DNA of 64,000 nucleotides from Phycisphaerae bacterium. Its GTDB lineage: Bacteria; Planctomycetota; Phycisphaerae; Phycisphaerales; UBA1924. The position numbers were made by a program, and so were the translations under genes. The stretch lies in the NCBI GenBank assembly GCA_016793805.1, contig JAEUIZ010000028.1:1-64000 (forward strand). The letters are read 5' to 3'. This document shows, in pieces, positions 23,604 through 32,261 of the stretch (position 1 is the stretch's first letter; each line of letters begins with the position of its first letter). The notes under the pieces are model-generated. The model was not told where the DNA came from and made no database searches. It saw nothing but the letters and a program-made list of their open reading frames with translations.

Positions 23604-23877
23604 TCTCGGCCCGCGGCGCCGCCGCCAGCGGCGTTGCCTCGAGCCCAGCACCCGGTGATTTCTCATCCGCACTCCCGGTAGCACCGAGTGGCGGACCAGC
23701 CTGATGTCTAGGTCCCGCGTCCTATCAGGCGTGGGTCGCGGGACCTGCGGCCTTCGTTAGGCCGCGAGACGATAACCGCTGTTGGCAGTTATGAGTGTGC
23801 GTGATTTTTACGAGGCCATCACGCCCCTCGACGCGCCACGTCATGCCTTCCCTGTCCGGTCGAATCCTGTCGGCCCC
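23529..23877 (-). ncRNA. ssrA: tmRNA
   Basis: The RNA is about 349 nt. Its 5' end GGGGCCGACAGGATTCGACC and 3' end GGTTCGATTCCCCCCGGCTCCA form the acceptor stem and T-arm of the tRNA-like half; CCA is not encoded. The tag reading frame is complement 23757-23786: A-N-S-G-Y-R-L-A-A then TAA, ending in the L-A-A proteolysis signal. The resume codon GCC is preceded by CATAACT, matching the layout before the E. coli resume codon. tmRNA with SmpB rescues stalled ribosomes and marks the nascent chain. Its 3' end is a common island integration target, and here it overlaps a truncated integrase gene. Confidence 0.93.
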
Positions 23878-24000
23878 AGTTGTCAATGAGCACGCAATCC
23901 TAGCGCCCTCGCCGCCCGCATCGCTTTCCAACTGACCGTTCCCCTGAACACAGTCCAGGCGGAGTTTTAGACTTCGGCCTGGATCAGGAGGATCAAGGCG

Positions 24001-24138
24001 ATGTGCACGAAGCGACATTCGGCGGACGAAGTGATCCACAACCTGCGGCAGGCGGACGTGGAGCTCGGGAAGGGCAACACGGTCGCGGGCGTGTGCAAAC
24101 TGCTGGGCGTGACGGAGCAGCCGTCGCGGTTGCGATGG
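24001..24138 (+). pseudogene. IS3-family OrfA remnant
   Basis: The frame reads MCTKRHSADEVIHNLRQADV, then E-L-G-K-G-N-T-V-A-G-V-C-K-L-L-G-V-T-E-Q, the HTH start of IS3-type OrfA proteins common in planctomycetes. Similarity stops after about 45 codons, where the sequence becomes the 3' end of the convergent gene. No OrfB follows. It is a dead fragment marking past insertion between ssrA and the next operon. Confidence 0.75.
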
Positions 24139-24154
24139 CGCCGCACGCCCGCGT

Positions 24155-25114
24155 TCACGGCCGCGCCACCCACTTCCCCTTCCGATACCACGCCTCCCGC
24201 GCGTCCACCCCATACGCCGGTGCCACGGCCTCCGGATCCGGGTCGCGCAGCGGCGCGGCCTGGTCCACCGTCGTCTGCGCCGCCCACGAGTCATGGATCC
24301 CGCTCAGCAGCGAGTCCTCGAACCGCAACTGACCGATCAGTTCCTCCTCCGACAACACCGGCCCCGGATTCCCTCGGCACGTCGGACACAGCCGAACCTC
24401 CGCGCCCCGATCGCTCACGCGCAGCACGAACCGATCATTCCGACATTCCTTACATGGCCAGTTCTGCATGTAACGATCGAGCCGCGTGAGCGCGCCGGTC
24501 ATCCCCGTGGTCCCGATCGCACGCTCATACCTTCGCAGCACCGCCGCGACCTGCGGATCTTCCATCATCTTCCTGGCGTCGCGCCCCTCGCCCGCGCGCA
24601 ACCGCCCCAGCAGCGTCGCCGCCCGATACGCCACCTCGTCGCTGGGCACGCCCTCGGCCGCGAGGTTCCAGTCCGCCGCCGCGTACTGCGCCGAGATGCC
24701 CCCCGCGATCGCCAGCAGCCACGTCCGCCGCGAGGCCACCGGCTCCAGCACCGGGTCCGCCAACCCCACCACCGCGCTCGCCGCAACCGCCCCGGGCCGA
24801 CCCTTGACGCGATCCAACTCGAACGCCAGAACGTACAACCGCTGCGCCAGCGCCCGGAGCCGCCTCGCCTCCTCGCCCTCGGCGCCTACGGCCGCGTCCG
24901 CCACGTCTTCCGCCGCGAGAAGATACCCCTCGGGATGCTCGGGGCTCAGCCGCTCCAGCGCCGCGACCTCCGCCACGCTCGGACCCGACCCGCCCTCCGG
25001 CGACTCGGGCTTCGCGGGCGCGTCCTGCGCCGCCGTCGGCATGCGCGCCGCGTCGCCCGTCGCCGGGGGCTGCACGCACAGCGCCATCATCGCCCAGGCC
25101 ACCGCGACGATCAT
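24155..25114 (-). CDS. Secreted CxxC protein, last gene of the ExbBD operon
   Basis: The protein has 319 residues from the ATG at 25114, overlapping the upstream stop (ATGA). A short hydrophobic start (MIVAVAWAMMALCVQ) suggests a signal peptide or anchor. The Ala-rich helical middle is followed at about 220-250 by P-C-K-E-C-R-N-D-R-F and V-R-L-C-P-T-C-R-G, two CxxC knuckles about 20 residues apart resembling a zinc ribbon or rubredoxin-like pair. The family is not recognised. As the end of an eight-gene overlapping operon it presumably acts in the envelope with the others; a redox or zinc role is possible. Confidence 0.7.
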   Translation of the reverse strand: MIVAVAWAMMALCVQPPATGDAARMPTAAQDAPAKPESPEGGSGPSVAEVAALERLSPEHPEGYLLAAEDVADAAVGAEGEEARRLRALAQRLYVLAFELDRVKGRPGAVAASAVVGLADPVLEPVASRRTWLLAIAGGISAQYAAADWNLAAEGVPSDEVAYRAATLLGRLRAGEGRDARKMMEDPQVAAVLRRYERAIGTTGMTGALTRLDRYMQNWPCKECRNDRFVLRVSDRGAEVRLCPTCRGNPGPVLSEEELIGQLRFEDSLLSGIHDSWAAQTTVDQAAPLRDPDPEAVAPAYGVDAREAWYRKGKWVARP

Positions 25115-28029
25115 GACGCCTCCTCCTTCAGCCGAAGCACCCACAGGTGCACCATCGCCCGCTCGGTCGCGAGCAGTTGCTCAAAGATCGTCCCCGCCGA
25201 GCGCCGCTCGCGGATCAACTCCTCCACGATCTGGGCCGCTCGTTCCGCCTGCGCCGGGCGCTCGCTCCCCACCACATAGCCCATCAGTTCCGCCAGGCTC
25301 ACCTGCTCGGCCCCGAACTCCTGCACCGGGCCCCGCGCCTGCGACAGCCGACCCGCCCGCCGCTGATCGATCGCCCGCAGCGAGAGCGCGATCGTGCCCG
25401 TCGGCGCCACCAGGTCCGCGCTCGGTCGAACCCGCGCCCACGCCGAGCCCGCCGCCTCCGCCGCGCGTGGCTGCGAGGGCGAGAGCCGCTGATCGGTCGT
25501 CAGCGGCACGGGCGACCCGATGCTGCGATAACTGATCGCGAGCACCACGGCCAGCCGGTCGATCGCCGCCCGCGGGCTCTCCGCCGCCATCGCCTCGAGC
25601 AGGCTCTGCACCAGCAGCCGCCGCGCCACCAGGCCCCATGTCGGGTCCTTCGCCCCCGGCAACTGCCGCTGCACCACCGACTCGATCACCGCCCGCCCCG
25701 CCGCCGACCCCGGCGGGATTCTCGGCAATCGCTCCAGGACCGCGTTGATCATCGCCGGGCTCAACCGAAACTGCCGCACGATCTCCGCCGCTTTCGTCCG
25801 CACCTCGACGGGCGTCCCAAAGATCGCCTCGCCCGCGATCACCTCCGCGTCGGTCGCGCCGATGTCCCCGGGACCAAAGTTCGCGCTCGCGAGTTTGTCC
25901 AGCCGCTGCTTCGGGTTCTGCCGAAGGCCAAGGTACTGCTCCGCCCACGCGCCCTCGGTCAGCGACAGCCGGATCGCCTGCCCCTCCATCCGCCCCGGCG
26001 TCGCGGCCTGGTCGATCGGCGTCGAGAGGGACGCCAGGATCGCCGCCGCCTCCGACCCGTCCCCGCGCCACAGCCACGAGAACGCGTCGTGCAGCCGCGC
26101 CAGCCGCGCCGTCGCCGCCAGTTGCCCCGCGTCGTCCGTCGCCGAGCGCGACGCCTCGATGACCTCCTCGGCCCGCGCGATCAGGTCCGCCGCCACCGCG
26201 CCACGGGCCACCTCGTCCCCCGCTCCCCACGCCCGCGCGTACCGGTCCCGAAGCGCCGCCCGCGCCGCCTCCGACGCCGACGTCGAGAGCACCATCGTCA
26301 CGTCCACGCCCTCGGCCGAACTCCGCGTCGCCAGCGCCGAGGTCACCGCGTTCAGGTCCGCCACGCTGATCCGTCGATCCCCGAACCATCGCAGCACCCA
26401 CCTTCGCCCGTCGTCCCCGGCCCGCCACGTCTGCCGACCGATCAGCAGCCCGATCGCCTCCGACGCCCCCGGGCTCGCGTTCGGCTCCGGGCCCTCGGCC
26501 AGCAGCGCTTCCAGGCCCGCCAGCATCAGCGGCGACCGCACCCGCGGCGAGTGCAGCGAGACCGCGTCCACGATCGTCGCCCACCTCGACCACGCCTTCG
26601 CGTCCACATCCGCCCCGCCGCCCGGTCGCGCCAGACGCCCGGGCACCGCCGACAGCACCGCAACCACCGACGCCTCGAACGACGCGTCCGACGGCGACCG
26701 TCCGCGATCGTCCAGATCCCGCAGCGCCGACTCAGCGATCGAGCGCGCCTGCGCGGGCAGGTCCCGCTCGCGCAGCACCCGATGCAGCATCGCCGCCGAC
26801 CACACCGCCGGCGCCAACCGATCGTCCGTCAGCGATGCCGAGGGCGCCAGCCACCCCGACCACGCCGCCAGCAGACCGACCGCCGACTCGACGCCCCGGC
26901 CCGCCGACCCCGCGTGGTAGAGATAGTCGATCACCGCGTCGTTCGACGCCGCGAGCCCGTCCCGCGCCAGCCCGGGCCACTCGCGCGAGAGCAGCGTCGC
27001 CAGCCGCTCGAACTCCGCGCCCGCGTGCTCCGGGTCCGTCGCCAGGCCCTCCGACGCGCGCCCGATCGCCCGAGGGAGATCCGCCAGCACCGTCGCCTCG
27101 GTCCGCTCCGCTCGCGCGCCCGATGCCGCGCCCCGTGCGCCCGAAGGAGCCTCGGCCCCTTTCATCCCGCCGCGCTCGCGCGCCCCCTCGCCCGGCGTGC
27201 GATCGCCGACGGATCGCCCACGCGCCGGACCGTTCCCCGCCGCGATCGACCCCGCAGCGCCTGCCGCGGGCCCGACCACCACCGGCGCCGCCGGCGGCCG
27301 CGTCGCCACGATGATCGCCGTCACCACCACGCCCAGCCCCAGGATCGACCCCGCCCCCACCAGCAGCGCCCGCCGGAGCAGCCGCTGACCGGGATCGTCG
27401 GTGGGCAACCCGAACTCGGGCGATCGCCCGAGCGGCTCGGGCGCGCCCGCGGATGCCGCCGGCGCGCGCACGGGCGCGACCGATTCGGCCCGCGCCCCCG
27501 GCGCGCCGCCGACCCCCGCCCCATCGACCACCGGCGCGCGCACGTTCGTGGACGTGCCACGTGGAACATCCGCGCGCCGACGCCGCGCCATCCCGCGCAA
27601 CGTTCGCGCCACCTCGGCGGTCGGCAGCCCCCGCTGGTGCGCCACCGACACCAGCCGCCGCATCGACCGGCGGTTCCACCCGCCGAAGAGCGCCAGCGCC
27701 AGGATGGCGTCGTGCTCGAGGGCGCGCGCGGGCGTCCGCGCGGGCTCGGCGGGGGCGTCGGTGCCGCCCCAGCGGGCGACCAGGTGCCGGCGCACGACGG
27801 GGTCGAGGAGTTGGGCGGCGACGGCGTGGAGCGCGAGGCGGACCTCGTCGGCCTCGGGGGTGTCGCGCTCGGGGTGGGCCGAGACGCGCTCGATCTGGCG
27901 ATCGAGGGCGGCGAGGACGAGTTCGTCGGAGACGGCGTCGGGGTGGAGGCCCAGGAGGGCGAAGGGGCCGCCGGCGGCCTCGGCGCGGCCGAGGAATCGC
28001 TCGATGGGGCTCGGGCGAGCGGGGGTCAC
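25111..28029 (-). CDS. Large membrane protein with DnaJ-like start (ExbBD operon)
   Basis: The protein has 972 residues from a GTG that overlaps the previous stop by 4 nt. Residues about 15-90 (PFALLGLHPDAVSDELVLAA, then R-L-A-L-H-A-V-A-A-Q-L-L-D-P-V-V-R) resemble the J-like helical starts of planctomycete proteins, but no H-P-D motif is present. One membrane helix follows (about 220-245, LLVGAGSILGLGVVVTAIIV). About 700 residues of Ala/Arg-rich helical repeats on the far side lack a known motif. The layout is a short cytoplasmic head, one anchor and a large periplasmic repeat domain. It could be a scaffold through which the neighbouring proton channel acts; function unknown. Confidence 0.75.
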   Translation of the reverse strand: MTPARPSPIERFLGRAEAAGGPFALLGLHPDAVSDELVLAALDRQIERVSAHPERDTPEADEVRLALHAVAAQLLDPVVRRHLVARWGGTDAPAEPARTPARALEHDAILALALFGGWNRRSMRRLVSVAHQRGLPTAEVARTLRGMARRRRADVPRGTSTNVRAPVVDGAGVGGAPGARAESVAPVRAPAASAGAPEPLGRSPEFGLPTDDPGQRLLRRALLVGAGSILGLGVVVTAIIVATRPPAAPVVVGPAAGAAGSIAAGNGPARGRSVGDRTPGEGARERGGMKGAEAPSGARGAASGARAERTEATVLADLPRAIGRASEGLATDPEHAGAEFERLATLLSREWPGLARDGLAASNDAVIDYLYHAGSAGRGVESAVGLLAAWSGWLAPSASLTDDRLAPAVWSAAMLHRVLRERDLPAQARSIAESALRDLDDRGRSPSDASFEASVVAVLSAVPGRLARPGGGADVDAKAWSRWATIVDAVSLHSPRVRSPLMLAGLEALLAEGPEPNASPGASEAIGLLIGRQTWRAGDDGRRWVLRWFGDRRISVADLNAVTSALATRSSAEGVDVTMVLSTSASEAARAALRDRYARAWGAGDEVARGAVAADLIARAEEVIEASRSATDDAGQLAATARLARLHDAFSWLWRGDGSEAAAILASLSTPIDQAATPGRMEGQAIRLSLTEGAWAEQYLGLRQNPKQRLDKLASANFGPGDIGATDAEVIAGEAIFGTPVEVRTKAAEIVRQFRLSPAMINAVLERLPRIPPGSAAGRAVIESVVQRQLPGAKDPTWGLVARRLLVQSLLEAMAAESPRAAIDRLAVVLAISYRSIGSPVPLTTDQRLSPSQPRAAEAAGSAWARVRPSADLVAPTGTIALSLRAIDQRRAGRLSQARGPVQEFGAEQVSLAELMGYVVGSERPAQAERAAQIVEELIRERRSAGTIFEQLLATERAMVHLWVLRLKEEAS

Positions 28030-30638
28030 GGTCGGGCTCCGGGGTCGATCTGGTCGGCGAGGGCGCGGAGGCGCGGTCCCCAGGGCTCGGGCCCGAAGTC
28101 GGGGTTGAGGACGCGGTGCTGGGCCATGGCCTCGCGGGCCTTGGCGGGGTCGGCGGCGGCGAGGAGGCGGAGCGAGTGGTAGCGTGCCTCGTACCAGTCG
28201 CTGGACCCGGGCGGAAGTCCGGCGACGAGTCGTCGCCAGGCGTCGAGGGCGCCGGGGGCGTCGCCGGCGGATTCGGCGAGTTCGGCGAAACGGCGGAGGG
28301 CGGCGGGCGGGGGGGTCTTGGAGGCGATGGCGGCGCGGTCGAGTTCGAGGGCCGCGTCGCGCATGGACTGGTCGCGTTCGGCGCGCCAGAGGGCGGCGGC
28401 GGCGTTGGCGACGGCGTCGAAGAGCGCGGCGGCGGCGGGATCGGAGGCGTCGTGGAACTGGGCCGCGACGCGGAGCCCGTGGCGGACGATCTGGCGGTTG
28501 ATGTCGGCGGGCGGGTTGGGCTGCTTGGAACGGGCGAGGGCGAGGTTGTAGAGGCGGCGCTCGGCGGTCTGGGCGTAGGGGCCGCCGAGGCGGTGGAGGG
28601 TTTCGAGGTGTCGGTCGATCTCGGGGCCGAGGTCGCGGGCGAGGGCGATCTGGAATCGGCGGAAGGTGAGTTCGTCCTCGACCTTGGCGAGATCAACCTT
28701 GTTGAGATCGGCGACGGCGAGGATGGAGTCGAGGGTTCGGGCGGCGCGGTCGAGGTCCGGGGCGCGCATGGCGAGGGCGGCGTCGAGGAGGCGTCGGCTT
28801 CGTTCGACGAAGGCGGTGGCGGCGTCGAAGGACGAGACGCCGTCGCGGAGTTCGAGGCGGCTGACCTCGTCGGCGACCTCGACGAATCGGAGGGCGGCGT
28901 GCTCGCGTTCGGGACCTGCTGCGCGGCGGAAGAGGCGGTAGAGGGCGTCGGCGGCGCGGCGTCGGGCCGAGAGGTAGAGCGGAGAGTCGCCCGGGACGTT
29001 CAGGAGGACCTCGGCGGCCTTGGCCTCGGTGACGGCGCCCTCGACGCCTCGGCGGAGGAGGAGCATGGTGGCGCGCTCGGACTTTGGGAAGGTCTCGAAG
29101 TAGAGGGCGGCGAGTTGGGCCAGGCGGTCCTTGAGCGAGGGCTTGCCGCGTTCGACGGCCTTGTCGATGGAGACGATGGCGAGCCAGAGGGCGTCGTCGC
29201 CGGCGGGGGTTGGCCCGGCGAGGCGGAAGAGGGCCTCGAGCCGGTCGGCGGAGCGTTCGAGGTCGCCCGCGCCGAAGAGCGCGAGCCCGGCGCGAAGCGA
29301 GGCGTCGGCGCGTTCCTTGGCGAAGCGGTCGGCGTCGGGGCTGGTGGCGGCGAGTTCGAGGAGGGAGGCGGCCTCGCGGTAGAGGTTGACGGCGGCGGGC
29401 GCGGAGGCGGGCTCTTTGAACTGGGGATCGGAGGCGGCGTGGGCGTCGCGGGCGCGTTGGTAGGCCTGGACGCCGCGGATGTAGCGGGGCATGAAGCCCT
29501 CGCCCCCGAGGCTGGTGGTCCCGAAGCGGGAGACGAGGGAGAGGACCTGGTCGGTCTCGCCCCGGGCGATGAGGTCGGAGAGGGCGCCGTCGGCGAGGGC
29601 CTGGACGGGCTCCCTGGCGGCGGGCGCGAGTTTGCCCTCGTCCTGGGCCTCGAGGGCGAGGACGGCGATGAGGCGCGCCTCGCGCGGGGGCAGTGGCTTG
29701 CCTCCCGAGCGGAGGACCTTGACGGAGAGGGCGAGGTCGGTCCAGCGTCGGGCCTGTCCGAGGACGACGAGGCGGTCGAAGGGGAGTCGCGCGGCGATCT
29801 GGGGATCGAGGCCCTCGGCGGAGGCGACGGCGTCGAGCCAGCGTTCGGCGGTGGTGTCGCGTCCGCGGAGGGACTCGCAGAGGGCGACGCCGATGGCGGA
29901 GCGTGCGACGTGTGGGAGGCGGAAGTTGGCGACGGGGACGCGTTCGACGCCGGGGGGTCGGCCGCTGGAGTTGAGGAGCCACCCGAAGGCGACGATGGCG
30001 TCGTCGCAGGGCTGGGGCTTGGCGGTGACGAGGGCGAGGTAGTATCCGGCCCAACCGGCGTAGTACATGCCGAGCGAGCGGAGGCGACGGGCGTTGTCGA
30101 GGTCGGCGGTGATGCCGGCGGGTGGCTCGGGCTCGGCCTCGCGTCGTTCGAGCATCTCGACGCGGCGGACCATCTTGGAGGCGATGTCCTGGAAGGTGCC
30201 GAGCGCGGCGCGGAGGACTCGCTCGGCTTCCTGGCGCTGCTCGGGGGTGGTGCCGCGGAGGCGGTGGGCCTCCCCGATCTGCTCGGCCTGGAAGTAGCGT
30301 GCCTTGGCGAGGGTGAGTCGGAGGTCGGCGGACTCGGCCTCGGGGACGGCGCGGAGGAGTTCCTGGCTGCGCGCCTCCCATCGCTCGCGCTGGTCGGGGG
30401 TGGAGGCGGCGTCGAGCATGGCGACGTAGATTCGGCTGAGTCGCTCGGCGAGGCGGAGGCGCTCTGGGCCCTCGGCGTCGCGGAGGCGGCCGAGGAGGTA
30501 GTGGGCGGCGAGTTGGTCGAGGTTGCGTTCGGTGAGGAAGCGTTCGAGGGGTGTGGCGGCGGAGTCGTCCTGGGCGCGGGCGGGCGCGAGCAGGCCGAGG
30601 GCGGCGAGGAGGGCGAGGCCGCTATTTCGCGGGGACAT
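28026..30638 (-). CDS. Secreted helical/TPR-like repeat protein (ExbBD operon)
   Basis: The protein has 870 residues from the ATG at 30638. A signal peptide (MSPRNSGLALLAALGLLAPARAQ) is followed by repeats of about 35-40 residues of paired helices across the whole length, for example YREAASLLELAATSP and SADRLEALFRLAGPT, a TPR-like solenoid. There is no enzymatic motif. The gene start overlaps the second ExbD stop by 17 nt, and its stop overlaps the next gene. In other bacteria Tol/Ton operons include a periplasmic TPR protein (YbgF/CpoB); this one is far larger and not obviously homologous. It probably acts as a periplasmic scaffold or cargo-binding part of the complex. Confidence 0.8.
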   Translation of the reverse strand: MSPRNSGLALLAALGLLAPARAQDDSAATPLERFLTERNLDQLAAHYLLGRLRDAEGPERLRLAERLSRIYVAMLDAASTPDQRERWEARSQELLRAVPEAESADLRLTLAKARYFQAEQIGEAHRLRGTTPEQRQEAERVLRAALGTFQDIASKMVRRVEMLERREAEPEPPAGITADLDNARRLRSLGMYYAGWAGYYLALVTAKPQPCDDAIVAFGWLLNSSGRPPGVERVPVANFRLPHVARSAIGVALCESLRGRDTTAERWLDAVASAEGLDPQIAARLPFDRLVVLGQARRWTDLALSVKVLRSGGKPLPPREARLIAVLALEAQDEGKLAPAAREPVQALADGALSDLIARGETDQVLSLVSRFGTTSLGGEGFMPRYIRGVQAYQRARDAHAASDPQFKEPASAPAAVNLYREAASLLELAATSPDADRFAKERADASLRAGLALFGAGDLERSADRLEALFRLAGPTPAGDDALWLAIVSIDKAVERGKPSLKDRLAQLAALYFETFPKSERATMLLLRRGVEGAVTEAKAAEVLLNVPGDSPLYLSARRRAADALYRLFRRAAGPEREHAALRFVEVADEVSRLELRDGVSSFDAATAFVERSRRLLDAALAMRAPDLDRAARTLDSILAVADLNKVDLAKVEDELTFRRFQIALARDLGPEIDRHLETLHRLGGPYAQTAERRLYNLALARSKQPNPPADINRQIVRHGLRVAAQFHDASDPAAAALFDAVANAAAALWRAERDQSMRDAALELDRAAIASKTPPPAALRRFAELAESAGDAPGALDAWRRLVAGLPPGSSDWYEARYHSLRLLAAADPAKAREAMAQHRVLNPDFGPEPWGPRLRALADQIDPGARP

Positions 30639-31047
30639 AACTGACCTTGGTGAATCCGCCGTCGGAGCAGGCCTGGAGGGCGGCGGCGGCGGCGGCGACA
30701 TCGACGCCCGGGCGGACCTTGACGGCGACGCCGGCCTCCTTGGGGAGTTGCTTGAGGATGGAGGCGAGGGCGGCGCGATCGGAGAGGACGCGTTCGCCGA
30801 TGCGGAACTGGGCGGCGGCGCCCCCCCCGCCGGGCTCGACGATGAGGATCTGGGGGAGGAGGTCGGAGGCCTTGCCGCCGGCTTTCTCGGTGCGGAGCGA
30901 GGCGGGGAGTTCGGTCTCCTCGGGGGTGAGGGAGCCGGCGAGGACGAAGTAGATGAGGAGGAGCATGACCACGTCGATGAGGGCGACGAGGGGGAGACGG
31001 ACCCGCTCGGGGGCGAAGCGGCGTTCCTCGGCACGGGTGAAGTTCAC
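30622..31047 (-). CDS. ExbD/TolR-like protein 2
   Basis: The protein has 141 residues from a GTG at 31047 that overlaps the stop of the first ExbD (GTGA). The layout is a short cytosolic basic start, one membrane helix LPLVALIDVVMLLLIYFVLAG with the conserved proton-carrying Asp (L-I-D-V), and a periplasmic domain ending in TKVSYVPAK. ExbD/TolR subunits form the rotor-like core of proton-driven TolQR/ExbBD motors. Two non-identical copies in a row suggest a heterodimer inside one ExbB ring. Confidence 0.9.
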   Translation of the reverse strand: MNFTRAEERRFAPERVRLPLVALIDVVMLLLIYFVLAGSLTPEETELPASLRTEKAGGKASDLLPQILIVEPGGGGAAAQFRIGERVLSDRAALASILKQLPKEAGVAVKVRPGVDVAAAAAALQACSDGGFTKVSYVPAK

Positions 31048-31508
31048 GAGCCGCCCCCTCCGCCGCCCCCACCACCACCACCACCGCCGCCCCCACCACC
31101 TGGCCCGGCGGTGGCGAGTTTCCACTGGCGGACGCCGACGCGGGCGAGGGACTCGGCGAGTTGGTTGAGGTAGGCGGCTGGGCAGGCGCGGTCGGCGCGG
31201 ATGGTGAGGTCGAGCGCGGGCCCGAGGCGTGCGAGTTCCTGCTCGATCATGGCGGTGGCGTCGGGGAGGGAGGTCTTGAGGCCGAGGATGGTGAGGTCGC
31301 CGTCCTTGCTGAGGTCGATGACGACGGAAGCGTCGGCGGCGGCGGCGGGCTTGAGGCCCTTCTCGATGGGGAGGTCGAGGGGGGCGAGTTGGGTGCGCGC
31401 GAAGTGCGAGGTGAGGGTGAAGAAGATGATGAGAAGGAGGACGACGTCGATCATCGCCGTCAGGTCGAAGGTGGCCTCGTGCTCGATTCGTGGGCGGCCG
31501 AAGCGCAT
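31044..31508 (-). CDS. ExbD/TolR-like protein 1 with polyglycine tail
   Basis: The protein has 154 residues. MRFGRPRIEHEATFDLTAMI leads into the single membrane helix with the conserved Asp (T-A-M-I-D-V-V-L-L-L-I-I-F-F). The periplasmic domain has DLPIEKGLKP, VVIDLSKDGDLTILG and the usual I-R-A-D-R-A-C repeat-like end. Then come 17 consecutive glycines and a final Ser. The tail is encoded by mixed GGN codons at 31050-31100 and abuts the overlapping start of the next gene. In-frame triplet repeats can vary in length without frameshift. The ExbB gene ends 3 bp upstream. Confidence 0.9.
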   Translation of the reverse strand: MRFGRPRIEHEATFDLTAMIDVVLLLIIFFTLTSHFARTQLAPLDLPIEKGLKPAAAADASVVIDLSKDGDLTILGLKTSLPDATAMIEQELARLGPALDLTIRADRACPAAYLNQLAESLARVGVRQWKLATAGPGGGGGGGGGGGGGGGGGS

Positions 31509-31511
31509 GGG

Positions 31512-32261
31512 TTACTCGGGGCGTGGGCTGCGGACGACGGCTTCCTGGCGTGGGGCGGCGGGACGCGCGGGTCGGGCGGGCTCGGCGCCGGAGGACTGCT
31601 CGATGGCGCTGGTGAGGTGCTCGATCTGGTCGGCGATGTGGCTGATGAGGTGGTCGACGCGGCGTCGGAAGAGGGAGAAGGCGATGGTGCAGGGGATGGC
31701 GATGGCGAGTCCCTCGGCGGTGCAGACGAGGGCGTAGGACATGAAGCGGGCGAGTTCGCGGGAGCGAGCGGCGCCTTCCATGCCGCCGAGGGTGGCGAAG
31801 GCGCCGATCATGCCGAGGACGGTTCCGAGGAGCCCGAGCATGGGCCCGACGGCGGCGATGATGCCGACGCCGTCGTTGTAGCGGTGGAGGCGGTCGGCCT
31901 CGCGCTGGCCGGATTCCTCGATGGCGGTGCGGAGTTCGAGGAAGCCGAAGGGCGAGCGCGAGCAGCGGAGGAGGGCGGAGCCGAAGACGCGGGAGAGGAA
32001 GGAGGCGTTGTCGGGGTCGGCGCAGATGGCCATGGCGGCCTGGGTGTCGCCGCGGCGGAGGGCGGCGTCGATGCGTTCGAAGACGTCGGGGGGCGCGAGT
32101 TTGTCGGCGCGGAAGATGAGAGCGTTGCGGATGAGGAGGGCGACGGCGACGAGCGAGACGCAGACGAGGATGTAACTCACCACGCCGCCGGAGTGGATGT
32201 ATTGGAGCAGGGACTTGGACCCGGTGTCGGCGGCGTCCTGGGCGAGCAGCAGCACGCTCAT
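31512..32261 (-). CDS. ExbB/TolQ/MotA-type proton channel
   Basis: The protein has 249 residues from the ATG at 32261, which overlaps the upstream stop (ATGA). The first helix (VVSYILVCVSLVAVALLIRN) is followed by a cytosolic domain (R-I-D-A-A-L-R-R-G-D-T-Q-A-A) and an amphipathic region. Then come the paired helices VGPMLGLLGTVLGMIGAFAT and ALVCTAEGLAIAIPCTIAFS with the Thr and Pro residues typical of the family. It makes the pentameric proton channel around the ExbD dimer. Its partner genes follow immediately, and no tonB, tolA, tolB or pal gene is in the operon. Confidence 0.93.
   Translation of the reverse strand: MSVLLLAQDAADTGSKSLLQYIHSGGVVSYILVCVSLVAVALLIRNALIFRADKLAPPDVFERIDAALRRGDTQAAMAICADPDNASFLSRVFGSALLRCSRSPFGFLELRTAIEESGQREADRLHRYNDGVGIIAAVGPMLGLLGTVLGMIGAFATLGGMEGAARSRELARFMSYALVCTAEGLAIAIPCTIAFSLFRRRVDHLISHIADQIEHLTSAIEQSSGAEPARPARPAAPRQEAVVRSPRPE

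Noticed and set aside
27453..30644. 1063-codon Gly/Glu/Val-rich frame on the plus strand
   Set aside because: It is the antisense of the overlapping minus-strand operon, whose proteins have signal peptides, ATGA overlaps and repeats; the composition is an artefact of GC-rich third positions.
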